Below are positions 51,257-60,762 of a DNA stretch of 64,000 bases, piece after piece. The first letter of the stretch is position 1; every line of letters starts with the position of its first letter. The DNA is taken from NCBI RefSeq assembly GCF_038446955.1, contig NZ_CP151803.1, forward strand, positions 5,084,001 through 5,148,000, read 5' to 3'. A program made the position numbers and the translations under genes. Source of the DNA: Pedobacter sp. FW305-3-2-15-E-R2A2 (lineage in GTDB: Bacteria > Bacteroidota > Bacteroidia > Sphingobacteriales > Sphingobacteriaceae). The notes beneath the pieces are model-generated. The model was not told where the DNA came from, made no database searches, and saw only the letters and a list, made by a program, of their open reading frames with translations.

Positions 51257-51955
51257 ATGGAAATGAAGCTAACCTTCCGGTCATTTACTGCGGTTAAAGA
51301 ACCCGAAACCTGTGAAAGGTATCTTGAGGGGCATGTACAGGTGTTAAAAGACTATGGAATTACCAATATCACGACCAATAACAGACAATGGATGGAATTG
51401 CCCAATGTGCATGGAATCGTTGCTGAAACGGAAAGTGGAGAAGTGGTAGGTGGGGTACGTGTTCATATCGCAGATGGCATTCATCCGCTTCCCGTAGAAA
51501 AGGCGGTCGGATCAATGGACCCTAATGTGGCGACGATCATTAATCAATATTTTGATAGCGGAACTGGTGAGCTTTGTGGACTTTGGAATGCAAAAAGTGT
51601 GGCTGGTGTAGGCATTAGCATCCTGCTCGTAAGGGCAGGAATTGCCATTGTCAACCAAATCAGACTGGCCTCACTTTTTACCATCTGTGCAGATTATACC
51701 CTGCCAATGGTTAGAAAAGTAGGCTTTGTGGTCGAGGATTCCCTGGGCAAAGGAGGCGAATTTGTATATCCTAACGACAATTATATTGCCAGGGTCCTCC
51801 GAAAAATGAATGCAAAAACACTGGAAACAGCAGAAGAATTCGACAGGGAACGTATCTTTGATTTAAGAGACAACCCAATCCAGCTTACCCTGGAAACCGG
51901 CCCCAAAGGGGACGTAGAAATTGATTATCAGTTATTAATACCTAAATATGAATAA
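51257..51955 (+). CDS. Acyltransferase-like protein (GNAT/autoinducer-synthase-type fold), putative
   Basis: I start at ATG 51257 ('MEMKLTFRSFTAVKEPETCE'), two bases after the previous stop; the longer frame from 50990 is antisense-like overlap. The 232-aa protein has 'IVAETESGEVVGGVRVHIAD' and 'LASLFTICADYTLPMVRKVG', which fit the GNAT or N-acyl-amino-acid/acyl-homoserine-lactone-synthase-like fold. It has no signal peptide. Its stop overlaps the 7TM-DISM kinase start by 8 nt, so it is tightly coupled to both neighbours. The idea that it makes a signal read by that kinase is inference. Confidence 0.65.
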   Translation: MEMKLTFRSFTAVKEPETCERYLEGHVQVLKDYGITNITTNNRQWMELPNVHGIVAETESGEVVGGVRVHIADGIHPLPVEKAVGSMDPNVATIINQYFDSGTGELCGLWNAKSVAGVGISILLVRAGIAIVNQIRLASLFTICADYTLPMVRKVGFVVEDSLGKGGEFVYPNDNYIARVLRKMNAKTLETAEEFDRERIFDLRDNPIQLTLETGPKGDVEIDYQLLIPKYE

Positions 51956-54104
51956 ATTCTGGAGTTGTTTTCTGTTGTTAATCTGGGCGGCTTTTTTTGC
52001 GCCTCTGCAATCATCAGGACAAGACACCGTAATTGTTAAAACCGGGAAAATCGAGCGTAATTTTGGCAAGAAAATTATGCTCTTAAAAGATCAGGAACAC
52101 CGCATCGACGTAAAAGCCGCCCTGACAAATCAGGAGTATACCCGCTTAAATACCCCTGTACCTAATTTAGGCGTTACCAATGCCACCTATTGGTTAAAAT
52201 TTCTGATCAAAAATGAAAGCAACAGGTCTGACCTCATGTTGAGGCTTGCCCTTCCAACCATTGATTATTTAGATTTTTTTATTGTCGATTCCACACAGAA
52301 AGTGATTCGTCATGAAGCAACCGGCGACAGGCTCGTCTATGCGAGCAGGAAATTCGACAACCCCATCCCTACCCTGAGGTTTAACCTGGAAAAGCATAAA
52401 ACCTATACCATTCTACTGAAAATTCATGGCGGAGAACAATTACAAGTTCCCCTGACCGTTGGAAACAGCAGCTCCCTGATCGATGAAATTCAAAATGCCT
52501 CGATCATCTTCGGATTATATATCGGGATCATTTCCGTGATGTTTATCTATAACCTGTTTTTGTTCATCTCCACAAAAGACAAAAGCTATTTATATTATAT
52601 TGTCTATATTCTGATTATAGGCCTCACACAGGCCAATTTTCAAGGTTATGCCTTTAAATACCTATGGCCTGAAAACACCTGGCTGTCTACCCATGCGGTC
52701 TACATACTGAGTTCCCTGGCCGCGCTGTCGGCAATAGAATTTATGAAGCAGTTTTTGCATACCCGGGATTTCCTTCCAACCTTGCATAAGACCCTGAACT
52801 TTTTCTATCTGCCTTATCTGATTGCCTTGCTTTCTACCTTTTTTGGAGGTTTCAACATAGGTTATCAGATCATTCAGATCACCGCTGTTGCAGCAGCAAT
52901 GTATATGCTGATCATCGCTTTCATGGTCTATTTAAAAGGATTCAGACCAGCCAAGTTTTTCCTCCTGGCCTGGAGTGTCTTTCTCCTGGGCGTATGCAGC
53001 TTTGTATTGAAAGATTATAATATATTAGAATACAATACCCTTACCTATAACATGATGCCATTTGGTTCGGCATTGGAAGTCGTTTTGCTTTCTTTTGCAC
53101 TGGCTGATAAAATCAATACTTTTAAAAAGGAAAAAGAAGAATCTCAGGCTCAGGCCCTTCGGGTGTCCCTTGAAAATGAGCAATTGATCAAGCAACAAAA
53201 TATTGAATTGGAGCAAAAGGTAAATGAAAGAACACTCGAGTTACAGGAATCCAACAGTACACTGGAGCTGACGCTGAAAGACCTTAAAGAAGCACAAAGT
53301 CAGCTGGTGGATTCAGAAAAAATGGCCGGCCTCGGACAACTTACTGCCGGTATCGCCCATGAAATCAATAATCCGATTAACTTTGTTACTTCCAACATCA
53401 AACCTTTAGAACTCGATATCGAAGAGCTGAACGAAGTCATTAGCATGTACGAGAACCTCAAACTTGATGAAGATTTAAATCCCCAGATCAATGCCATTGA
53501 GAGCTTTAAGAAGAGAATAGACCTCGACTTTGTTCGTGATGAAATCAAGTCACTCCTCTCCGGAATTGGCGAAGGCGCAAAACGAACCGCAGAAATTATC
53601 AGAAGCTTGAAAAACTTTAGCAGATTAGATGAAAACGATTGTAAATTCGTAGACCTGAACGAAGGATTAGACTCTACATTGGTGTTGGTAAGAAATACCT
53701 TTCCTTCCAACTTTAATATTGAGAAAATTTATGGTAACTTACCTAAAGTTGAATGTATGCCGGGGAAAATCAATCAGGTATTCATGAACCTGATTAGCAA
53801 TGCCATTCAAGCCATTAAAGGAAAAGCACAAAGTGAGGAGGAAGAAAAGTTAACCATTACCACCTGGCATGAAAATGATCAGGTAAAAATCAGTATTAAA
53901 GATACAGGACCAGGAATGTCAGAAGAAGTTAAACAGAAGATTTTTGAACCCTTTTTCACCACTAAAGACGTGGGAGAAGGAACTGGCTTGGGATTATCCA
54001 TCGTGTTCAGGATCATTGAAAACCATCACGGTCAGATCGATGTTCTCACAAAAGTAAATCACGGTACAGAATTTATTATTACCTTACCCGTAACCTCACG
54101 ATAA
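51948..54104 (+). CDS. 7TMR-DISM sensor histidine kinase
   Basis: The 718-aa kinase has a signal peptide, an extracellular 7TMR-DISM domain (about 30-170, with 'YWLKFLIKNES'), seven membrane helices (about 180-390), a coiled coil (about 395-455) and a HisKA/HATPase module. His471 lies in 'LTAGIAHEINNPINFVTSN', the N-box is 'VFMNLISNAIQAIKG', and the G-boxes are 'IKDTGPGMSEEVKQKIFEPF' and 'GEGTGLGLSIVFRIIE'. 7TMR-DISM sensors often bind small ligands. It overlaps the acyltransferase-like gene by 8 nt and is 11 nt before the hybrid kinase gene. Confidence 0.93.
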   Translation: MNKFWSCFLLLIWAAFFAPLQSSGQDTVIVKTGKIERNFGKKIMLLKDQEHRIDVKAALTNQEYTRLNTPVPNLGVTNATYWLKFLIKNESNRSDLMLRLALPTIDYLDFFIVDSTQKVIRHEATGDRLVYASRKFDNPIPTLRFNLEKHKTYTILLKIHGGEQLQVPLTVGNSSSLIDEIQNASIIFGLYIGIISVMFIYNLFLFISTKDKSYLYYIVYILIIGLTQANFQGYAFKYLWPENTWLSTHAVYILSSLAALSAIEFMKQFLHTRDFLPTLHKTLNFFYLPYLIALLSTFFGGFNIGYQIIQITAVAAAMYMLIIAFMVYLKGFRPAKFFLLAWSVFLLGVCSFVLKDYNILEYNTLTYNMMPFGSALEVVLLSFALADKINTFKKEKEESQAQALRVSLENEQLIKQQNIELEQKVNERTLELQESNSTLELTLKDLKEAQSQLVDSEKMAGLGQLTAGIAHEINNPINFVTSNIKPLELDIEELNEVISMYENLKLDEDLNPQINAIESFKKRIDLDFVRDEIKSLLSGIGEGAKRTAEIIRSLKNFSRLDENDCKFVDLNEGLDSTLVLVRNTFPSNFNIEKIYGNLPKVECMPGKINQVFMNLISNAIQAIKGKAQSEEEEKLTITTWHENDQVKISIKDTGPGMSEEVKQKIFEPFFTTKDVGEGTGLGLSIVFRIIENHHGQIDVLTKVNHGTEFIITLPVTSR

Positions 54105-54115
54105 TACACTTTATT

Positions 54116-55195
54116 ATGAATGCAACAACTATACGTGTTCTGTATATTGATGATGAAGAAAATAACTTGCACGCTTTCAAAGCAAGTTTTAGACGCCAGT
54201 ATGAAATTTACACAGCCATATCCGCTGACGAAGGATTAAAAATTCTTGAAAACGTTTCCGTGCAGGTGATCATTGCGGATCAGAAAATGCCCAATACGAC
54301 AGGAGTGGAATTTTTCAAGAACATTAAACACACTTATCCTGATCCAACCAGAATCTTGCTGACCGGTTATACCGACATTGAGGCACTTGCAGATGCGATC
54401 AATCATGGTGACATCTACAGGTATATCACCAAACCATGGAATGACCTGGAATTGCACAACTCCATCAAAAACGCTTATGATGCCTATAAATCTAAAATAG
54501 ACCTCAGAAATAAAGTCGCAGAACTGGAGAAAACCAATGATGAACTGAACCGGTTTATTTACAGCATTTCTCATGAGCTCAGGGCACCACTGGTTTCGGC
54601 CATGGGGATCGTCAACCTCGTTAAAATGGAAGGCCTCTTTCATTCCAGTGGAGAATATTGGGGATTGATAGAAACCTGCTCTAACAGACTGGATTATTAT
54701 ATTCAGAAAACCCTTCAATACTATAAAAATAATAAGACCATTTCAGAAAATACGGCGGTCGACTTTAAAAAACTGGTCTCAGACCTGATTGAACTGTATT
54801 CGTATACGGATAAAGACATGCATTTCAATGTGAACATCATCCAGAATGAACCTTTCTTTGGAGATGCCTTCAGAATTGAAGTAATTTTGGGCAACCTGAT
54901 TTCCAATGCCATAAAATATCAGAAGGAAACAGAGCTCAATAAAAATGTAAATATCACGATAGAAGTTCAGCCAACCCAGGTAAACATTGCCATCAACGAC
55001 AATGGAATGGGCATCCTGAATGAACATTTAGAAAAAATATTCCTTCAGTTCTTTAAGAGCAAGATCAACCACGGAAGCGGTCTCGGCCTTTTCATCGTGA
55101 AAGAAGCATTGAATAAAATTAACGGAAAAATAGCAGTAAGTTCGAACTCAGTAGAAGGCACCACCTTTAAAATAACGATTCCAAATGTTAAGTAA
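54116..55195 (+). CDS. Receiver-histidine kinase hybrid
   Basis: The 359-aa cytoplasmic protein has an N-terminal receiver (1-125; Asp55 in 'VIIADQKMPNTTG', switch Lys in 'YRYITKPWNDLEL'), a coiled coil, and HisKA/HATPase domains. His153 lies in 'FIYSISHELRAPLVSAMGIV', the N-box is 'VILGNLISNAIKYQ', and the G-box 'GSGLGLFIVKEALNKINGK'. Its receiver resembles the two stand-alone receivers on the other side of the island ('HAFKASFRRQYE'). It probably receives phosphate from the 7TM-DISM kinase and passes it on. Its end overlaps the next gene by 11 nt. Confidence 0.92.
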   Translation: MNATTIRVLYIDDEENNLHAFKASFRRQYEIYTAISADEGLKILENVSVQVIIADQKMPNTTGVEFFKNIKHTYPDPTRILLTGYTDIEALADAINHGDIYRYITKPWNDLELHNSIKNAYDAYKSKIDLRNKVAELEKTNDELNRFIYSISHELRAPLVSAMGIVNLVKMEGLFHSSGEYWGLIETCSNRLDYYIQKTLQYYKNNKTISENTAVDFKKLVSDLIELYSYTDKDMHFNVNIIQNEPFFGDAFRIEVILGNLISNAIKYQKETELNKNVNITIEVQPTQVNIAINDNGMGILNEHLEKIFLQFFKSKINHGSGLGLFIVKEALNKINGKIAVSSNSVEGTTFKITIPNVK

Positions 55196-55589
55196 GTACA
55201 AAAGAGTAATGTTGATAGATGACAATGAAGTGGATCTGAAGATCAATTCAAAAATCATTACCATATCTAAGTTATTTGATGAAATCATTCTTTGCCAATC
55301 TGGAGAAGAAGCGCTCAACTACCTCAACCGAAACCTGCGGGAAGAAGACAAACTCCCTGATTTCATTTTGCTGGACATTCAAATGCCGGAAATGGATGGC
55401 TTTGAATTTCTGGAAATCTTTAAAAGATTGCCAAACCCGATTACAGAGAAATGTATCGTAGCCATTCTTTCTTCTACACTAGATTTCGGAGACATCAAAA
55501 AAGCAGAGGCAAACCCTCATGTCATCAGGTTGTTCAAAAAGCCCCTCTTCCCCAAAGAACTGGAGGAAGTGCTGGCCAAATATCTATAA
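55185..55589 (+). CDS. Stand-alone response regulator receiver
   Basis: The 134-aa receiver has 'VMLIDDNEVDLKINSKIITI', phospho-acceptor Asp64 in 'FILLDIQMPEMDGFEFLEI' and the switch Lys in 'VIRLFKKPLFPKEL'. It belongs to the CheY-like class that often follows hybrid kinases in Bacteroidota and lacks an output domain. It overlaps the kinase gene by 11 nt and ends at a strong terminator, closing the operon. How the signal leaves the operon is not visible. Confidence 0.92.
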   Translation: MLSKYKRVMLIDDNEVDLKINSKIITISKLFDEIILCQSGEEALNYLNRNLREEDKLPDFILLDIQMPEMDGFEFLEIFKRLPNPITEKCIVAILSSTLDFGDIKKAEANPHVIRLFKKPLFPKELEEVLAKYL

Positions 55590-55592
55590 AAA

Positions 55593-55635
55593 TAAAGAAG
55601 GGCAATTTTCAAAAACTGAAAATTGCCCTTCTTTA
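55593..55635. terminator. Strong bidirectional terminator
   Basis: Arms 55593-55611 and 55617-55635 form a 19-bp perfect stem (AAAGAAGGGCAATTTTCA and its complement) with a 5-nt loop, between the signalling operon and the convergent fabV. Confidence 0.92.
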
Positions 55636-55648
55636 AAAATGACCGGAT

Positions 55649-56839
55649 TTATACCAATCCTGAAATCTCTACCATTTCATTCACGTCTGCTTCGTAGTCA
55701 ATTCCTGCTACGTCAAAACCGAAAAGGTTAAGGAAATCTTTTTTATAACCTGCAAGGTCTCCTGTTGAAGGAAGCGTTTCTGTAGTTGATTCCAACCATA
55801 AAGCCGCAACCTTCGCCTGAACGTCTTCACGCATCTCCCAATCGTCTACACGGATTCTTCCCTGTGCATCTGTCAATACTTCCGCACCGGTATATAAACG
55901 TTCTTTAAACAAACGTTGGATCTGCTCGATACATCCTTCATGAATTCCTTCTGCTTTCATCACTTTGTATAATAAAGAGATGTACAATGGAATCACCGGA
56001 ATTGCAGAGCTAGCCTGAGTCACTAAGGCTTTGTTTACCGATACATAAGCTTTTCCTTGAATGTCCTTTAACTTATCAGTAATCGTGAAGGCTGTAGCCT
56101 CTAAATGGTCTTTAGCGCGACCAATAGTTCCCTTACGGTATACCGCTTCAGTTAAAGCAGGGCCGATATAAGAATAAGCCACTGTAGTTGCCCCATCAGC
56201 AAGTAAACCTGCAGCTTTTAATTCGTCGATCCACATCGCCCAGTCTTCGCCACCCATTACGGCAACTGTATTTTCAATATCTTCTTCACTCGCTGGCTGA
56301 ATAGAGATTTCGGAAACAACTCCGGTATGAAAATCTACCGTATTGTTGCTGAACACCTCACCTATTGGCCTTAAAACTGAATTGTGCGTCACTCCCGTTA
56401 CCGGATGAACTCTTTTTGGAGAAGCCAGACTGTAAATAACCAGGTCGATCTGTCCCAGGTCTGCTTTAATCAGTGCCAGCGTTTTTTCTTTGATCTCTTT
56501 CGAGAAGGCATCTCCGTTTATACTTTTAGCATATAAACCGGCATCATGCGCCTGTGTTTCAAATGCAGCAGTATTGTACCAGCCCGGTGAAGCTGTTTTT
56601 CCTTCTGCAGGTGGTTTTTCAAAATAAACACCAATGGTGGAAGCATCAGATCCAAAAGCACTGGTAATCCTGGAAGCCAGACCAAAACCGGTAGAAGCAC
56701 CAATTACAAGCACTTTTTTCGGACCATCGATCGGTCCTTTCGATTTTACATAGTTGATCTGATTCAACACATTTTGGGCACAACCTTCAGGATGAGCGGT
56801 CAGGCATATAAACCCACGTATTCTAGGCGCAATAATCAT
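55649..56839 (-). CDS. fabV: Trans-2-enoyl-CoA/ACP reductase FabV
   Basis: I start at ATG 56839 ('MIIAPRIRGFICLTAHPEGC'), matching the usual FabV opening; the frame to 56869 adds ten odd residues. The 396-aa NADH-dependent enzyme reduces trans-2-enoyl thioesters in fatty acid synthesis. The nucleotide-binding site is 'VLVIGASTGFGLASR' (43-57). The catalytic Tyr-x8-Lys is Tyr234 and Lys243 in 'YRKGTIGRAK', and 'DLVIYSLASPKRVHP' is a family signature. FabV is less sensitive to triclosan than FabI. It is monocistronic and convergent with the signalling operon. Confidence 0.96.
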   Translation of the reverse strand: MIIAPRIRGFICLTAHPEGCAQNVLNQINYVKSKGPIDGPKKVLVIGASTGFGLASRITSAFGSDASTIGVYFEKPPAEGKTASPGWYNTAAFETQAHDAGLYAKSINGDAFSKEIKEKTLALIKADLGQIDLVIYSLASPKRVHPVTGVTHNSVLRPIGEVFSNNTVDFHTGVVSEISIQPASEEDIENTVAVMGGEDWAMWIDELKAAGLLADGATTVAYSYIGPALTEAVYRKGTIGRAKDHLEATAFTITDKLKDIQGKAYVSVNKALVTQASSAIPVIPLYISLLYKVMKAEGIHEGCIEQIQRLFKERLYTGAEVLTDAQGRIRVDDWEMREDVQAKVAALWLESTTETLPSTGDLAGYKKDFLNLFGFDVAGIDYEADVNEMVEISGLV

Positions 56840-56889
56840 AAATATTTTTTTTATAGCGGTTTTACTCAATTATTCAGCAAACATAATAA

Positions 56890-56924
56890 AACAAAAAACA
56901 AAACCCGGTACTTTAGACCGGGTT
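56890..56924 (-). terminator. Intrinsic terminator of the M57-type protease gene
   Basis: On the minus strand AACCCGGT, a 7-nt loop and ACCGGGTT (56902-56924) are followed by a T-rich tail (complement of 56890-56901). Confidence 0.8.
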
Positions 56925-56969
56925 CTGTCAGATCACCTATTCACGTGACGCCATATTAATTTTCAGGAA

Positions 56970-57806
56970 TTAATACAGGTAGTTAAGCGCAATAATGTCA
57001 TTGGCGTTAAAAGTACGGTTTCCACCGTTTGAACAGGCAAGCATCCACGAGTTTGCATCAGGACCTGTTGGCGTTCCTGGGATATGGATGGCACCAACAC
57101 CCGCTGAGCCTTCATTACCAGCACCTGCTGAACCGCAGCTATAGGCACGGTTCATGTAATCGGTATGACGCATACCGATACAATGTCCAACCTCATGCTG
57201 GATCACAGAAGCCAGGTAATTCAGATTTGGATTCGTACCATAAGCTGCCGGATTGGTATTCATACGGATTTTATTGAAAACTTTACCGGTTGAAGTAGGA
57301 AAACCTGCAGAACCTAAGGTAATAAAGCCTCCACTTGGGCCTTCGTTAAAACCTACAATATCAATTTTTCCAATCGTTCCGGTGCTAGCCAGTTGGAAAG
57401 TAAGTGATAAACCCAATGCATTGTATCTGGCGATCATAATATTGGTCGCATCTTTATACACTTGTGGGAGGTTCGATACGGATACCGTAATGACCTGTGG
57501 AAGATTGGTTACTAAATTGGTGGTTCTATATTGCTCTTCTTTTGCGATCACCAAATTAGGGCTTTCGACTTTTTGACTAAGATTCTCATCTGTTAAAAGG
57601 ATATCTCCTTCTACAAGGTACCCGCCTTCAATTTTTCGGGCGCCTTCGGTGCTAAATCCCTGGGCTTTAATCTGAGCTAAAGTAGCAGCTGAAAGTTCTT
57701 CCTGTTTTGGCGCTTCTTCCGCTACGTTTTTATCTTTTGTACATGAGTAAAGTCCCCCGGTTAATAAGCACAGCACGGCTAGGGTTAAGATTCGATTGGT
57801 TTTCAT
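56970..57806 (-). CDS. M57-type zinc metalloprotease lipoprotein
   Basis: The 278-aa protein has a lipoprotein signal ('LAVLCLLTGGLYSC', Cys22). The zinc site is 'HEVGHCIGMRHTD' (His204, Glu205, His208, His214), the metzincin-type HExxHxxGxxH found in the M57/DIP-type family of Bacteroidota. A long N-terminal region (about 35-120) precedes the catalytic domain. It is expected on the outer-membrane surface or periplasmic face and could process or degrade proteins; the substrate is unknown. It has its own terminator and lies divergent from the S8-type secreted protein gene. Confidence 0.88.
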   Translation of the reverse strand: MKTNRILTLAVLCLLTGGLYSCTKDKNVAEEAPKQEELSAATLAQIKAQGFSTEGARKIEGGYLVEGDILLTDENLSQKVESPNLVIAKEEQYRTTNLVTNLPQVITVSVSNLPQVYKDATNIMIARYNALGLSLTFQLASTGTIGKIDIVGFNEGPSGGFITLGSAGFPTSTGKVFNKIRMNTNPAAYGTNPNLNYLASVIQHEVGHCIGMRHTDYMNRAYSCGSAGAGNEGSAGVGAIHIPGTPTGPDANSWMLACSNGGNRTFNANDIIALNYLY

Positions 57807-57918
57807 AAATTAGTTAATTAGGATGATTAATAATTGGTTAGTTAATTTGTGAAATAGGTGATTAATTGTAATTTAGTAAGAATTATTTACGTAATCAAAA
57901 TTTTACAACATAAAATTA

Positions 57919-60750
57919 TTGGATTTTCTAACTAGATCTCTTTTATTGCTATTCTGGCTAATTAGCGCATATGCCCAGGCCCAGATTCCCTCAACGAAAA
58001 TTGAACGGGCATATGAGAAGTATGTTTCTGTTTCCGATAAAAAATTAGCACTTCCTGTAGATAGCATGGTCCTCGTAAAAATCAACAGAGTTCTTAGTGC
58101 CAACGAATTAGCAAAACTAAATCCCAGCAGACAGTTCTCTTCGACACATTTTGTGCTGAACCGTAAATCCCTGAAAAACTTGTCTGCAACAATCCTTTAT
58201 CAGGCTCCGGCAAATGCTTTATGGAAAGCCAGCGATAAGCTCAACGAACTCCTCGCGCAAAGCAATTCACAAAATAAACCGATAAAAATAAGGTTCGTCC
58301 TTAAAGACCTCAAAAATGGAGTCCCTTCCTTTTTATCCGGACATCAACCGGAAACGGATTTCAATTATAACCTCGTCACAGCAGTGATTCCTCTTTCCGC
58401 AGTTCCCGCAATTTTGCAACAGGAAGTTGTTCTTTTTGCAGACATCATCCAAACCGTTAAAGAAGAATCAGTCATCGCAAAGTTTGACCATACCCTGAAT
58501 GAAGTCTCTACCGTACACGCCCTGTTTCCCGATATTGATGGCACCGGAATCACCATCTCCTTAAAAGAGAGAATGTTTGATGTTAAAGACCTCGACTTAT
58601 TAGGTAAATATATACCGGGCGCCATCAGCGCCAGCAGTCAGGTGGCACAGCATGCAACGGAAATGGCAACCACAGCGCTTGGCACTGGCAATTCCTATTA
58701 CAAAGGCCAGGGCGTAGCACCAGCCGCTAAATTAAGTGCTTCGGATGTCGACCGCAGTACCCTTCCCGATGAATTGAAAAGTTTTAAAGATCTAAATATC
58801 AACATTCAAAACCACTCTTATGGAACGGGGATTGAAAACATGTATGGCATCGAAGCCGCCGCCTACGACAAACAGGTGTTTGAATCCAATGAGTTAATCC
58901 ATATTTTTTCTGCCGGAAACAGTGGTACAGAAACCCCAAAAGCCGGAACCTATACCGGCCTGGCAAATACCGCAAACCTCACCGGAAATTTTAAACAGGC
59001 AAAAAATATTCTGGTCATTGGCGGAATAAACCGGGAGAATATGACCGAATCCGGCAGCAGTAAAGGCCCCGCATATGACGGAAGAGTAAAGCCTGATGTG
59101 GTTTCTTTTGGAGAAGATGGGACTTCCGGTGCAACAGCACTCAGCACCGGCCTTGCCATTCTGCTTGAACAAAAGTACAAGAGTCTATTTGGCAAATCCC
59201 CTTCTTCTGCCCTGTTAAAGAGCATATTCATCAATTCTGCTGACGACCTGGGAAATCCACAGGTGGACTATGTATATGGATATGGTAAATTAAATGCCTT
59301 TCAATCCTTAAATACCCTGATCGAAAACAGATACAAAACTGCAGTGCTGAGCCAGGACCAGGATTTTAGCTTCCCTATACAGGTTCCTGTAAATCAGAAA
59401 TCAATTAAAGTGACCCTGGTCTGGAATGACCCTCCCGCATTGGTCAGTGCTGCACAAAGCATCGTTAATCACCTCGACTTATCTTTGGTAAGCCCTTCCG
59501 GGGAAGTGACTTTGCCCTGGGTACTGAGCAGTTATCCTCACCTCGATTCTCTTGCTGCTCCGGCAAAACGCAAGATCGATCAGCTGAATACGGTTCAGCA
59601 GGTGACGATGGAAAACCTTTCGCCTGGAACCTATACCGTCCATGTTAAAGGCCGTAATGTACAACAACCCCTGCAGGATTTTTCAATTGCCTACAGCCTG
59701 ACTGCCGCAGCTCATTTCCGTTGGGCTTATCCGGAAAATGCAGACCATGTCCCGGCAAGGGAAGAGAACTACTTCCGCTGGCAAAACAGCTTCGCTCCCG
59801 GAAAAACAGGAAAATTATCAATTAGCTACGACAACGGAACGAACTGGACCGTTCTCCAGAACAATACCGATCTGAGCAAAAATTTCTATAAATGGTCAAC
59901 GCCAGACCTGCTGACCAAAACCATCCTTAAAATGGAAATTGATGCAAATACCTTTCAAAGCAAGCCCTTCCTGATTTCGAAATCGCCACAGCTGGAAATC
60001 GGTTATAATTGTAACGACGCATTGTTCTTCCATTGGAGCCCTGTCGCCAAGGCTACCGGTTATACGATCTATCACCTTAAAGATCAAAAAATGGTGCCTC
60101 TGGTGGATGTCAGCGATACCCTGACGATTGTACAAAAAACAAGCACAAACAGTACGGTCTTTGCCATCGCCGCTAAGGGCACTGATTTTACCGGACTAAG
60201 AAGCCGCGCCATTGATTATACCTTACAGGGCATCTCCTGTTATACCCGTGCATTTACGGGAACAGTTACCGGAGACCAGATTGTATTAAACCTACTCATT
60301 GGTACTACCAGTAACCTGAAAAAGCTCATCTGGGAAAAACAGATTTCAAAAGATGTTTTCCGCCCCCTATCGGAAAGTAACATCAGCCCCGGACAACTGA
60401 CCTATAGCTATACCGATATCAACCCCAAAATAGGTCCGCAATGGTACCGGGTAACGATGGAAACACTCGATGGCCGAAAAATCCAGACTGAAGTTATCCT
60501 GGTGGATTTCCTGAAAGATGCCGATTTCAGCTTTTACCCCAACCCTGTCGAAACCAGCATCAATATTCTGAATGGAGGATATGAAGCTTATACCTTAGAA
60601 CTGTACAACATTCTGGGGCAGCGGGTGTTTGAAGAAAAAGCAAACGGGAATACACAATTTGACATCTCCAGACTAAACACCGGACTGTATATCGGAGTGA
60701 TCTCCAGAGATGGTAAATCCCTGAAAAGGATTAAAATCATTAAGAAATAA
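57919..60750 (+). CDS. Secreted S8-family (subtilisin-like) protein with T9SS type A sorting domain
   Basis: The 943-aa protein starts at TTG 57919 with a signal peptide ('SLLLLFWLISAYAQAQ'). The S8 domain (about 180-470) has His245 in 'VAQHATEMATTALG', Asn in 'FSAGNSGTETP' and Ser403 in 'GEDGTSGATALSTGLAILLE'. At the usual catalytic Asp position the sequence reads 'GITISLKERMFDVKDLDL', without the common DTG/DSG motif, so which acid completes the triad is unclear. A P/Homo-like beta domain (about 480-600) and a type A sorting domain ('FSFYPNPVETSINI', 'LYNILGQRVF', 'LNTGLYIGVI') follow. It is exported by T9SS. Confidence 0.87.
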   Translation: MDFLTRSLLLLFWLISAYAQAQIPSTKIERAYEKYVSVSDKKLALPVDSMVLVKINRVLSANELAKLNPSRQFSSTHFVLNRKSLKNLSATILYQAPANALWKASDKLNELLAQSNSQNKPIKIRFVLKDLKNGVPSFLSGHQPETDFNYNLVTAVIPLSAVPAILQQEVVLFADIIQTVKEESVIAKFDHTLNEVSTVHALFPDIDGTGITISLKERMFDVKDLDLLGKYIPGAISASSQVAQHATEMATTALGTGNSYYKGQGVAPAAKLSASDVDRSTLPDELKSFKDLNINIQNHSYGTGIENMYGIEAAAYDKQVFESNELIHIFSAGNSGTETPKAGTYTGLANTANLTGNFKQAKNILVIGGINRENMTESGSSKGPAYDGRVKPDVVSFGEDGTSGATALSTGLAILLEQKYKSLFGKSPSSALLKSIFINSADDLGNPQVDYVYGYGKLNAFQSLNTLIENRYKTAVLSQDQDFSFPIQVPVNQKSIKVTLVWNDPPALVSAAQSIVNHLDLSLVSPSGEVTLPWVLSSYPHLDSLAAPAKRKIDQLNTVQQVTMENLSPGTYTVHVKGRNVQQPLQDFSIAYSLTAAAHFRWAYPENADHVPAREENYFRWQNSFAPGKTGKLSISYDNGTNWTVLQNNTDLSKNFYKWSTPDLLTKTILKMEIDANTFQSKPFLISKSPQLEIGYNCNDALFFHWSPVAKATGYTIYHLKDQKMVPLVDVSDTLTIVQKTSTNSTVFAIAAKGTDFTGLRSRAIDYTLQGISCYTRAFTGTVTGDQIVLNLLIGTTSNLKKLIWEKQISKDVFRPLSESNISPGQLTYSYTDINPKIGPQWYRVTMETLDGRKIQTEVILVDFLKDADFSFYPNPVETSINILNGGYEAYTLELYNILGQRVFEEKANGNTQFDISRLNTGLYIGVISRDGKSLKRIKIIKK

Positions 60751-60762
60751 CTCCTCCTATTT

